Below are positions 1 to 7,007 of a DNA stretch of 18,620 nt, piece after piece. Position numbers and translations under genes: made by a program. Positions within the stretch are counted from its first letter, which is position 1; each line of letters begins with the position of its first letter. Under the pieces are notes generated by a model. It saw nothing but the letters and a program-made list of their open reading frames with translations. It did no database searches and was not told the DNA's origin. The stretch comes from Chloroflexota bacterium (GTDB lineage: Bacteria > Chloroflexota > Ktedonobacteria > Ktedonobacterales > Ktedonobacteraceae): contig VBHI01000142.1 in the NCBI GenBank assembly GCA_005881495.1, forward strand, positions 1 through 18,620. The letters are read 5' to 3'.

Positions 1-32
1 AGAGAATCCTTAGCGGGGAAAACGGGGGGTAA

Positions 33-233
33 AAATGTCGGGACCCCTACTGGACCCTTCCGGGTGCTACATATCCAGCGGTGACACTCACGCCCGCTGA
101 CATTGTCAGTATGTACTCTGAACTCGGATTCAGTATCATATATAATGAGGTGATTGATGGTTTAAAAGGTAAAATAGGATACGACGGGTTTATTATGACA
201 TGTGGTAAGCGGACAGAAATCCCTCGGTCGTAG
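33..233 (+). other. Short open stretch, possible gene remnant
   Basis: An open frame runs from just after a TAA at 30-32 to a TAG at 231-233, with a possible GTG start at 81 giving about 50 residues. The translated middle part (ADIVSMYSELGFSIIYNEVI) reads like ordinary protein, but there is no clear ribosome binding site and I recognise no family. It may be the tail of a degraded gene or chance. The rest of the first 297 bases shows no gene. Confidence 0.15.
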
Positions 234-283
234 TGTGGTTGCTCATCGGGATTGTTTCTGTGGAACGAGCCGGCATCATACGA

Positions 284-289
284 TATAAT
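284..289 (+). promoter_or_regulatory. -10 box for the J-domain gene, near-leaderless start
   Basis: A perfect TATAAT lies at 284-289, nine bases before the ATG at 298. A start seven bases after the box would fall at about 296, so the transcript would have almost no leader. No Shine-Dalgarno sequence is seen before the ATG, which fits. The -35 region (TGGAAC near 261) is poor. Confidence 0.45.
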
Positions 290-297
290 GCATTGTT

Positions 298-1580
298 ATG
301 ATGGATACACCTGATAACTTTTATGCCATTTTAGGCGTACCAATAGACGCCGATAGCGAAACCCTCAAGCACGCATACCGGCAACTGGCCCGGCGCTATC
401 ATCCCGACGTGGCAGGACAGGGCGGCGCAGTCCAGATGAAACGTATCAATCGCGCCTACGATGTCCTGAGCGATCCAGAAAAACGCCTGAACTACGATAC
501 CATCATTGGCGGAGTCATCGACTTTCGCAAGGGCGGTTTAACACGTCCTCGCTCCAGACCACACAAGTTTGACACGGTGGACGACATCGAGTTTTCCGGC
601 CTCAGCATCTTTAGCACGAAAGGCCCATTCAAGGCCGGGCCGGCGTTGCACACAAAGCTCGGTGTCATATCATCGCTGAGCAGTATTCCAGCTCAGGGTG
701 GATTCTGCGTCGCTATTGGCACACTTGATGGCAAAGGAATGCTCTGGCATGCGGAGAACACCGTCGCGCCAACACACTTTACGGCGGATCCAGCGCTGAC
801 CGTTGAGTCACTGCGAGCGCTGCGCTTCTCCACGCAAGGCAATCTGCTGGCCGGATGGGGAAGATTGGGATTACATATCTGGGATGCCAGAGACGGACAC
901 TTGCTGTGGAGCTATCCACTCGTTGAACGCGCAGTCTCGGCATACTACTCGCTTGACACGTCACTTCTAGAGGCCCCTGCCGGGCAGCAGGAAGTCATGA
1001 TGGCTCTCCCGTTGTTGCCAGATGCCAACGGGCCGCGTGCCCTGGGCGTACGAGCTACAGATGTCGTAAAGCACACGCTTGGAGCGCCCCCCGGGTTATT
1101 GAGCGCGCCACTCATTTGCGCCGAAGAAGAGGTCGAGAAACGACAGTTCTGGGCCATACGCCTGCGGGTGCTGGCACAGGATACCCGAACCTTGCTCACC
1201 AGATCACCTCCTCGGTAGTTATCGGACGGTGCGTTGACTACACCCCTCCCTACGCTGTGACCCCCGATGCCTCGACAATAGCTCTCGTCTACAGCGGTCA
1301 CAAGGTGCGACTCTACGATACAGTCACCGGGCTATATAGCGAGTTACCAGGTGGAACAATGGGCGGCAGCGCGAAATTGGCGCTCTCCCCCGACGCCAAA
1401 TGGCTAGCCATTGCCCGAGAGGATAGCGAAATCAACGAAGGGGTTATTGACCTCTGGGCTACAGACGAAGGACAGATCGCACAAAAATTGTATCATCCGT
1501 GGCAGATCAGCGCGCTCCATTTTTCGGAGAAGCCCTTGATCGTTGCTCTCACCGATGGTACTATTCAGATCTGGCAATAG
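298..1580 (+). pseudogene. J-domain protein with C-terminal WD40-like beta-propeller, frameshifted
   Basis: Residues 7-67 form a J-domain (DnaJ-type Hsp70 co-chaperone module): NFYAILGV at the start, the helix II-III loop HPD at residues 35-37, and NRAYDVLSDPEKRLNYD at the end. J-domains stimulate the ATPase of DnaK-type chaperones. After a linker, the protein shows WD40-like blades (for example GLHIWDARDGHLLW). The first frame stops at 1216-1218, but the propeller continues in another frame to the TAG at 1578-1580 with further blades (HKVRLYDTVTG, GVIDLWATDEG and a terminal GTIQIWQ). Joining them needs one base to be restored around 1185-1200, where TRTLL in frame one would run into AHQITSS in the other. 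Intact it would have about 427 residues. Whether the break is genuine decay or a sequence error is not decidable here. ATG codons at 298 and 301 are both possible starts. The substrate and cellular role are unknown. Confidence 0.75.
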
Positions 1581-1600
1581 CCTTTTGTTGCTATTCTTTT
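1576..1600 (+). terminator. Weak hairpin terminator after the J-domain gene
   Basis: AATAGC (1576-1581) pairs with GCTATT (1590-1595) around an eight-base loop, followed by CTTTT. The stem is short and AT-rich and overlaps the stop codon, so this is a weak candidate. Confidence 0.3.
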
Positions 1601-1686
1601 CCCCCATTCGTTCAATATACTTTAGAGTAACATTCGTAATTCATAAAAATATCGTTACACCCCCAAAGAAGCGAGGTATCAGGTAC

Positions 1687-2475
1687 ATGCGTGTTTCGGT
1701 GATTGTCCCAGTATTTAATGAAGAAGAGACAGTGGCTCAGGTCTTGGAGTCGCTCTCCAAAGTATCCCTTGATCTTGAGGTAGTTGTCGTAGACGACGCA
1801 TCCACCGATCGCACTTGGGAGATTTTACAGGTATTGCGGCAGAAAGAGCCTTTCGCCACCTATCGGTTTATCCGCCACGACAAGAATCAGGGCAAAGGCG
1901 CGGGACTGCGTACCGGCTTTGGCCTGGTAAGCGGAGACCTGGTAACAGTACAGGACGCAGATATGGAATACGATCCGCAAGATATTCCTGCCCTGGTGCG
2001 CAAGTGGGAAGCGGCAAACAGCACAGGTAACAGGAAGATCGCTGTCTATGGGTACCGCGATCTTTCCGGCCAGAAATTCACAACACGTTGGGGCAATCGT
2101 TTTCTCACGGCCGTCACAAATATTTTGTTTGGCTCGCGTATCCACGACATGGAGACTTGTTACAAATTGATGCCCGGTATCTTAGCTCGCGCGCTTCCTA
2201 TGGAAGGCCGCCGTTTCGAGATTGAACCAGAAATCACTTCCTGCATTCTCCAGGCAGGCTACAAGATTCTCGAAGTGCCTATCAGCTACTCACCTCGCGT
2301 AGAGAAAAAGCTCAACCCATGGAAAGATGGCTGGCCCGCGCTTGCTATGTTGCTGCGCCGCCGCTTCGGCAAGCCCTTTCATCCCGTCTTAACAGAGACG
2401 GCCAATAACAGCAGTACAGCCAACCCGGCCAGCACTGAGGAAGCGGAAACAACCTCAGCCCGGCAATACATCTAG
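1687..2475 (+). CDS. Glycosyltransferase family 2, polyprenyl-phosphate mannose/glucose synthase-like
   Basis: The 262-residue protein opens with the GT-A fold signature RVSVIVPVFNEEETV, then VVVVDDASTDRT (Asp36/Asp37) and the metal-binding Asp-X-Asp at QDAD (Asp90, Asp92). The later blocks RWGNRFLTAVTNILFG, DMETCYKLM and FEIEPEITSCILQAGYKILEV are typical of the dolichol- or polyprenyl-phosphate glycosyltransferase branch, which moves a sugar from a nucleotide donor to a lipid carrier on the cytoplasmic side of the membrane. There are no C-terminal membrane helices; the last 25 residues are Ser/Thr/Ala-rich. I chose the ATG at 1687 because the conserved fold begins there and GAGGT lies ten bases upstream; an upstream in-frame extension to 1543 has no family support and overlaps the previous gene. 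Sugar and acceptor cannot be assigned. Confidence 0.88.
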   Translation: MRVSVIVPVFNEEETVAQVLESLSKVSLDLEVVVVDDASTDRTWEILQVLRQKEPFATYRFIRHDKNQGKGAGLRTGFGLVSGDLVTVQDADMEYDPQDIPALVRKWEAANSTGNRKIAVYGYRDLSGQKFTTRWGNRFLTAVTNILFGSRIHDMETCYKLMPGILARALPMEGRRFEIEPEITSCILQAGYKILEVPISYSPRVEKKLNPWKDGWPALAMLLRRRFGKPFHPVLTETANNSSTANPASTEEAETTSARQYI

Positions 2476-2519
2476 ACCTCTGCGGCTACCTGTGCCAACC
2501 AGATTTTTTGTTGGGATGA

Positions 2520-2580
2520 CAGAGATGGAGAGACGACAGGCCCCTGGCGAAGACAGGGGCCTGTCGTCTCTCCATCTCTG
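2520..2580. terminator. Perfect 27-bp inverted repeat after the glycosyltransferase
   Basis: Bases 2520-2546 and 2554-2580 are exact reverse complements separated by a seven-base loop (GCGAAGA). It lies 44 bases after the glycosyltransferase stop. There is no T-tract after it on either strand, so it is not a classical intrinsic terminator; it may act as an RNA 3' end or be a small mobile palindrome. Confidence 0.5.
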
Positions 2581-2656
2581 ATAACTTCAAACAGCATGAC
2601 ACAAATGATACAATAACCGGAGAATATAATTTAACCGTAGGAGAGCGTAAACAGTA

Positions 2657-2685
2657 TTGACTTTTGTGGTAAAAAGTAGTAAGAT
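2657..2685 (+). promoter_or_regulatory. Promoter of tnpA, leaderless
   Basis: TTGACT (2657-2662) and TAAGAT (2680-2685) are separated by 17 bases. A start seven bases after the -10 box falls on the A of the tnpA ATG at 2692, and no Shine-Dalgarno sequence is present, so the message is probably leaderless. Confidence 0.55.
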
Positions 2686-2691
2686 ATATGC

Positions 2692-3306
2692 ATGGAACAT
2701 ACATACTCACCACAAGAGTTCGGCAAGCTCATAGGCCGAACTACCAATACCTTGCAGAAGTGGGATAGGAGGGGCATCTTAAAAGCCAATCGTAGCCCTA
2801 CCAATCGACGCTACTACACCCATGACCAATACCTGGTCTATCGCGGATTAGTAGCGCAAGAGCAAGGCTTAACGATTGTTTACACGAGGGTGTCAGCCGT
2901 GGCCCAAAAACCGGACCTGGCAAATCAAATGAAGGCGCTTGAAGCCTATTGTCAGCAACATACTATCACGGTCGATGAATGGCTTTCTGATATCGGTAGT
3001 GGATTGAACTACAAGCGCAAACAGTTTAATCGACTCATGGAACTGATTGAACTGGGGCAAGTGAGACGCCTTCTCCTAGCTCACCGTGATCGGCTGGTCC
3101 GCTTTGGCTATGACTATTTTGAGGCTTTCTGTGAGCGTCACCATACCGAACTCGTGGTGATCAACGGTGAGGCCATGTCACCTGAGCACGAGTTAGTCCG
3201 AGACCTGGTTGCTATTGTCACCGTCTTCAGTGCCAGGCTCCCCGGCTTGCGCTCCTATCGGAAAGTGCTCAAAGAGGCCGCTTTGCGAGAGGTGAAAAGG
3301 CCATGA
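2692..3306 (+). CDS. tnpA: IS607-family serine recombinase (transposase TnpA)
   Basis: This is a 204-residue recombinase that catalyses excision and integration of the element through a covalent serine-DNA intermediate. Residues 5-45 form a MerR-type helix-turn-helix (YSPQEFGKLIGRTTNTLQKW, then RRGIL and TNRRYYTHDQ). The resolvase catalytic domain follows with IVYTRVSAVAQK, where Ser68 is the expected nucleophile, then LANQMKALEAYC, DIGSGLNYKRKQFNRLM and the LLAHRDRLVRFGYDYFE block. The order (binding domain first, catalytic domain second) and length match the IS607 family. The stop codon overlaps the next start as ATGA (3303-3306), so tnpB is translationally coupled. The reading frame is intact and all expected motifs are present, so it may be active. 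Confidence 0.93.
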   Translation: MEHTYSPQEFGKLIGRTTNTLQKWDRRGILKANRSPTNRRYYTHDQYLVYRGLVAQEQGLTIVYTRVSAVAQKPDLANQMKALEAYCQQHTITVDEWLSDIGSGLNYKRKQFNRLMELIELGQVRRLLLAHRDRLVRFGYDYFEAFCERHHTELVVINGEAMSPEHELVRDLVAIVTVFSARLPGLRSYRKVLKEAALREVKRP

Positions 3307-4545
3307 AACGTTCGCACGTGATCAGACTCAATCCAACACCAGACCAGGCAGTCTACTTCCGCAAGGCTTGCGGCGTGACGCGACATGCCTATAACTGGGC
3401 GCTGGATCGCTGGAAAGCTGCACGTGCAGAGGGGAAACGGGTCACCATGCAAGCCCTCAAGGTGGAGTACAACAGCATCAAGGGCGAACAATTTCCGTGG
3501 GTCTATGAGACGACGAAATGTGCCCCAGAGCAAGCGTTTGCCGATCTTGGACAAGCCTTTGCCAACTATTGGCGGATGAAACGAGCAGGAACACAGCCCA
3601 AGCTCAAACATCCACGCAAGGATGGAGAGGAAGCAGGCTTTCCGCACTTCAAAAGCAAGAAAACGGGATCGCTTGAGCTTCTATCTGGCGAACGATAAGT
3701 TCTCTGTCCATGGGCTTACACTCCACGTCCCAAAGTTGGGCAAGGTCAACATGACCGAGGAATTGCGTTTCCATGGCAAGATCCTGAGCGCGGTTATTTC
3801 CTCTCGTGCAGGCTGGTGGTTCGTCTCCATCGCGGTCGAGGTGGAGCATGAGACGCCAACCCATGGCGGTGGAACTGTTGGGATAGACCTGGGCATTAAG
3901 ACACTGGCTACCTTAAGCGGTGGGGAGAAGTTTGAGAACCAAAAACACTATCGAAAGTCGCTAGGGCGTATCCAGGGCTTAAGCAAGGGCCTATCTCGCA
4001 AAGTCGAGGGGAGTCAGAACTGGTGGAAGAATACAAAGAAACTGGCAAAGGCACACTATCGCGTAGCGTGCCAACGTCAGGATGGCTTGCACAAGATGTC
4101 TAGGCATGTTGCCCGAACCTATGCCGTGATTGGCCTGGAAGACCTCAACACGAAAGGAATGCTGGCTAACCATTGCCTGGCGCAAGCCGTGAGCGATGCC
4201 AGTTTCTTTGAGGTCAAGCGTCAATTGCTCTACAAGACTGAGCAATACGGTGGCTATGTGCAACTGGTGGATCGGTGGTACGCATCGAGCAAAACCTGTT
4301 CCAGTTGTGGCTGGATACACGATGATTTAGCCCTGGCAGAGAGAGTTTTCATCTGCCATGAGTGTGGCCTGGTCCTCGATCGAGACCTCAATGCTGCAAT
4401 CAATATTCGCAAGGAAGCTCTCCGTTTGAGAACGGACGTTCCGGTAGTGGCTTCGTCGGAACGTAAAATCGCCTGTGGAGCGGGAAGCGCTGGCTCAGCA
4501 ATGAGTGAAACTTTCTGCGATGAAGCAGGTACGAAAGTGTCGTAA
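3303..4545 (+). pseudogene. tnpB: RNA-guided nuclease TnpB with a one-base frameshift
   Basis: The first frame begins with the TnpB N-terminus (HVIRLNPTPDQ, HAYNWALDRWK) and runs to 3698; homology moves to the next frame at FPHFKSKK, in the A-run at 3660-3663. Removing one A gives FKSKKRDRLSF and one 413-residue protein. In that protein the RuvC residues are Asp195 (GIDLG), Glu279 (GLEDLN) and Asp361 (DRDLNAAIN), close to the numbering of the well-studied ISDra2 TnpB (191, 278, 361), and the zinc finger has Cys332, 335, 351 and 354. TnpB uses an omega-RNA copied from the element's right end to cut DNA next to a short motif. The frameshift would leave a 131-residue N-terminal product and possibly a RuvC part starting inside the second frame (ATG at 3622). 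All catalytic residues being kept suggests a recent break or a sequence error. Confidence 0.88.
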
Positions 4546-4560
4546 CACGTTTTACTACAT
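4440..4560 (+). ncRNA. Probable omega-RNA (reRNA) scaffold at the tnpB 3' end
   Basis: TnpB guides come from the 3' end of tnpB and the element's right end. Here the last codons fold: ACTTTC (4510-4515) pairs with GAAAGT (4533-4538), and inside it CTGC (4515-4518) can pair with GCAG (4525-4528). GTGT/ACAC (4537-4548) forms another small stem. The TnpB C-terminal tail after the last RuvC block is low in conserved protein features, consistent with RNA-level selection. Extent is approximate and the guide boundary unknown. Confidence 0.3.
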
Positions 4561-4578
4561 TTGAGAAAGCAGGTCAAC

Positions 4579-5571
4579 ATGTCAGAACATCCAAAGATAC
4601 TGGTAACCCAGAAAGTCCCCGATCCCGCCTATCCGTTGCTCGAAGCCATTGGTGAAGTCGAAGCCAATCCGGTCGAGGGAAACATTTGGTCCTACGAAGA
4701 ACTTCTGCGTAGAGGCCCCGGCCACGACTATATCTATTGCCTCCTTACCGACAACATCGATGCCCGCTTCCTCGAAGCCTGTGCCGCCGCTACCCCACAC
4801 CTGAAGATGGTGGCGAATATGGCTGTTGGCTACAACAATATCGACGTGGAAGCTGCCACCCGCCTGGGCATCGCGGTCAGCAATACTCCCGGCGTTCTCT
4901 CCGATACTACGGCAGACCTCGCTTTCGCCCTACTCATGGCAACAGCACGCCGTATTCCTGAGGCCGAACGCTATCTACGCGCGGGGAAATTCGCCGGTTG
5001 GGGACCCCTGCTCTTCTGTGGCGCTGAGGTACATCATTCCACACTTGGCTTGATAGGGGCAGGGCGTATCGGGAAGATAATGACCAGGCGCGCCAGTGGC
5101 TTCGAAATGAAGGTGCTCTACTACGATGTCCATCGTATGTCACCTGAAGAGGAAACTGCCCACAATCTTACCTACATGCCAATGGATGACGTGCTTCAGC
5201 AGTCCGATTTTATCAGCGTCCACACCCCCTATATGCCCTCCACCCACCACTTGATCAGCACACGCGAACTCAACCTGATGAAACCGACGGCCATTCTCAT
5301 CAATACAGCACGAGGCCCGATTGTCGACGAGAAAGCGCTGGCCAAAGCGCTGCAAGCAGGTACTATAGCTGGAGCAGGCCTTGACGTCTTTGAAAACGAA
5401 CCAGCCGTCGAGCCAGAGTTGCTGACCATGGAAAACGTCGTGCTCTTACCACACATCGCCAGCGCATCCCTGAAAACGCGCACGCTCATGGCTACCATGG
5501 CCAGTGACAACCTTGTTGCTCATTATCACGGTCAACGCCCACCCAACATCCTTAACCCAGAAGTATTATAA
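4579..5571 (+). CDS. D-2-hydroxyacid dehydrogenase, glyoxylate/hydroxypyruvate reductase-like
   Basis: The 330-residue protein belongs to the NAD(P)-dependent D-isomer-specific 2-hydroxyacid dehydrogenases, which interconvert a 2-keto acid and a D-2-hydroxy acid. It shows the N-terminal substrate domain (KILVTQKVPDPAYPLL, MAVGYNNIDVEAAT), the NAD-binding GLIGAGRIG (157-165), and the catalytic set Arg245 (NTARGPIVDE), Glu274 (FENEP) and His292 (LPHIASAS). The closest type by pattern is glyoxylate reductase/glycerate dehydrogenase, but the substrate is not certain. The ATG at 4579 is preferred: AGGT lies at 4571-4574, and an in-frame TTG at 4561 would add six residues without support. It is followed by a hairpin. 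The IS607 element ends just upstream, so its promoter may be changed or come from the element. Confidence 0.92.
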   Translation: MSEHPKILVTQKVPDPAYPLLEAIGEVEANPVEGNIWSYEELLRRGPGHDYIYCLLTDNIDARFLEACAAATPHLKMVANMAVGYNNIDVEAATRLGIAVSNTPGVLSDTTADLAFALLMATARRIPEAERYLRAGKFAGWGPLLFCGAEVHHSTLGLIGAGRIGKIMTRRASGFEMKVLYYDVHRMSPEEETAHNLTYMPMDDVLQQSDFISVHTPYMPSTHHLISTRELNLMKPTAILINTARGPIVDEKALAKALQAGTIAGAGLDVFENEPAVEPELLTMENVVLLPHIASASLKTRTLMATMASDNLVAHYHGQRPPNILNPEVL

Positions 5572-5582
5572 TAAATCATGAA

Positions 5583-5611
5583 TATGACAAATGAGCCGCT
5601 CATTTGTCATA
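5583..5611 (+). terminator. 13-bp hairpin after the dehydrogenase
   Basis: Bases 5583-5595 and 5599-5611 are exact reverse complements with a CCG loop, twelve bases after the stop. It is followed by GAAAAAAC, not a T-tract, so termination efficiency is uncertain. Confidence 0.55.
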
Positions 5612-5644
5612 GAAAAAACTCGAGGCCCGTTTTCGTACCGAGGG

Positions 5645-5673
5645 TTGACATTTTCCCTCACCTTCTTTATATT
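5645..5673 (+). promoter_or_regulatory. Sigma-70-type promoter
   Basis: TTGACA (5645-5650) and TATATT (5668-5673) are separated by 17 bases. A start near 5680 would leave a leader of about 40 bases before the ATG at 5722. It would drive the two-gene unit 5722-6932. Confidence 0.65.
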
Positions 5674-5721
5674 GCAATTATAGAATACAATATGTCTTGC
5701 CTAGTAAGAGAACCCTGACGC

Positions 5722-5985
5722 ATGACACGAGCAGGAACCCTCCTGGTTAAAGAACCAGGACTAAAAACCATCTTTCAAGGTGAAGAGCACCCATACGTTC
5801 GCTGCGTCATCGCCGATACGGTCGACCCTGAACGTCATTTTGAGTGTCGTGTACTCGATGAAGTTGACATACCTATTTCTATTGGAGAACTTATCAGCCT
5901 CGAAGTAATCAAAGTTGTAACTGATCGTCGTAGTGGTATTGTCCGCTTTGATTGCCATTTAAGCAGAACACCGACACAAGAATAG
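5722..5985 (+). CDS. Small conserved-looking protein of unknown function
   Basis: I do not recognise this 87-residue protein. It has no signal peptide or membrane segment, alternates charged and hydrophobic residues in a way that suggests a small beta-rich domain (VRCVIADTV, ISLEVIKVV, GIVRFDCHL), and has three scattered cysteines. It lies behind a good promoter and only 14 bases before the zinc-ribbon gene, so the two are probably co-transcribed. The ribosome binding site is weak (AGAGA about 13 bases upstream). Confidence 0.7.
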   Translation: MTRAGTLLVKEPGLKTIFQGEEHPYVRCVIADTVDPERHFECRVLDEVDIPISIGELISLEVIKVVTDRRSGIVRFDCHLSRTPTQE

Positions 5986-5999
5986 ATGGGAGCCAACCT

Positions 6000-6932
6000 A
6001 TGACCTGCCCTCAATGCAATGCTGAACTACCAGAAACAGCCACATTCTGCCATACATGCGGATCACCGGTCCGCTCAGCGACATTCTCGTACTTACCACC
6101 AGGTACACCTGCCTGGCCTACTACCGTCCCACCATTGCCCTTACCAGTCACTGGCGCTAATGCTGCCTCCAAAGAGATGGAAAGGGCGAGCCTTACCGCT
6201 ACAAAACCTCTTTCTTCCAGGCCAAAACGCTCTGCGCGCAGCGTGCTCTTCATAACTGCGCTCTTTATCCTCGTCCCATTGATAGGCATTGGCGCAACTC
6301 TGGGCACCTTGTGGTACAATGGCGAATTTCCTACCAGGACAGTAAACGCCTCTCTGAATCTACCCACTCCCACGCCAGCGCAGCAGACGCCTGGTACATC
6401 TACTACACCGACGCCCACAACTTCTGCACAAACGAATCGACTCCCAACCCCTGCATCGTTTCAAACATTCACCAGTACTGATGTGGGTATGACACTGAAA
6501 TACCCCGTAGAGTGGCCAAAAGCTACCCCCCAATCTACAAGCGATAGCGTCGTACTTGCCTTTCACCCACAGCAGAATAATGGCATTGATCTCTTTATAG
6601 AGCGTTTCTCATCCTCCGCTTCAGCCACACTTAGTAGCGCCAATAATGTCAATCAGAACAACCTGTCGTCATTTCAGGGCGCGCAGGGGATAAACAACTT
6701 TCACATTGTCACACCGTCTTCCCCTCAGCTCACTGTTGGAGGAGCCCAATGGGATAAGCAGGACGCCACCTTTACCACGACTGCCGGGCTGATGTTTCAC
6801 CTCACCACTATCGCGGTACAACATAACCAGCTCTACTACGACATTCTCTACTACGCCCCGGCGATCGTTTATAATGAAGCAATGCAAAAATACTTCCAAC
6901 CAATGTTAGACTCGATCCAATTCCAGTCGTAA
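6000..6932 (+). CDS. Zinc-ribbon protein with one membrane helix and an extracytoplasmic domain
   Basis: The 310-residue protein starts with a zinc ribbon (CPQC at 3-6, CHTC at 17-20), then a Pro-rich stretch, a membrane helix at about 81-106 preceded by basic residues (RPKRSAR), a Thr/Pro-rich linker (about 120-152) and a C-terminal domain from about 155. That domain (STDVGMTLKYPVEWPK to the final MLDSIQF) resembles the PsbP-like domains often fused this way, which may bind ligands or partners outside the membrane. The topology is therefore a cytoplasmic zinc ribbon and an external C-terminal domain. The ATG at 6000 is chosen because GGGAG lies at 5988-5992 and the zinc ribbon starts immediately; an earlier in-frame ATG at 5952 lies inside the preceding gene. 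The function is unknown. Confidence 0.82.
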   Translation: MTCPQCNAELPETATFCHTCGSPVRSATFSYLPPGTPAWPTTVPPLPLPVTGANAASKEMERASLTATKPLSSRPKRSARSVLFITALFILVPLIGIGATLGTLWYNGEFPTRTVNASLNLPTPTPAQQTPGTSTTPTPTTSAQTNRLPTPASFQTFTSTDVGMTLKYPVEWPKATPQSTSDSVVLAFHPQQNNGIDLFIERFSSSASATLSSANNVNQNNLSSFQGAQGINNFHIVTPSSPQLTVGGAQWDKQDATFTTTAGLMFHLTTIAVQHNQLYYDILYYAPAIVYNEAMQKYFQPMLDSIQFQS

Positions 6933-6940
6933 AATACAAA

Positions 6941-6998
6941 AAAACAAGCACAAAAATACGGTCGGGCGTATGTCCGACCGTATTTTTGTGCTTGTTTT
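6941..6998. terminator. Bidirectional terminator with a perfect 25-bp stem
   Basis: Bases 6941-6965 and 6974-6998 are exact reverse complements with an eight-base loop. It lies between the convergent zinc-ribbon gene and groEL. On the minus strand it ends in seven T residues (from the A-run 6938-6944), and on the plus strand in four, so it can end both transcripts. Confidence 0.85.
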
Positions 6999-7007
6999 CT
7001 ATACAGA

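Larger units (their letters stand above)
2640..4550 (+). mobile_element. IS607-type insertion sequence (tnpA-tnpB); ends approximate
   Basis: A MerR-headed serine recombinase is directly coupled to a tnpB, the hallmark organisation of IS607-family elements. These insert without target duplications and lack terminal inverted repeats, so the ends cannot be fixed by eye. The left end should lie between the hairpin at 2580 and the tnpA start; the right end between the tnpB stop at 4545 and the next gene at 4579. The element sits only 33 bases before the dehydrogenase start and may have displaced that gene's promoter. Confidence 0.7.

Noticed and set aside
4561..4578. Earlier TTG start of the dehydrogenase
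   Set aside because: It has no suitable ribosome site, and the ATG at 4579 has AGGT at good spacing and matches the family start.
3255..4580. Several minus-strand open frames opposite tnpB
   Set aside because: They are shadows of the tnpB coding strand without motifs or ribosome sites.
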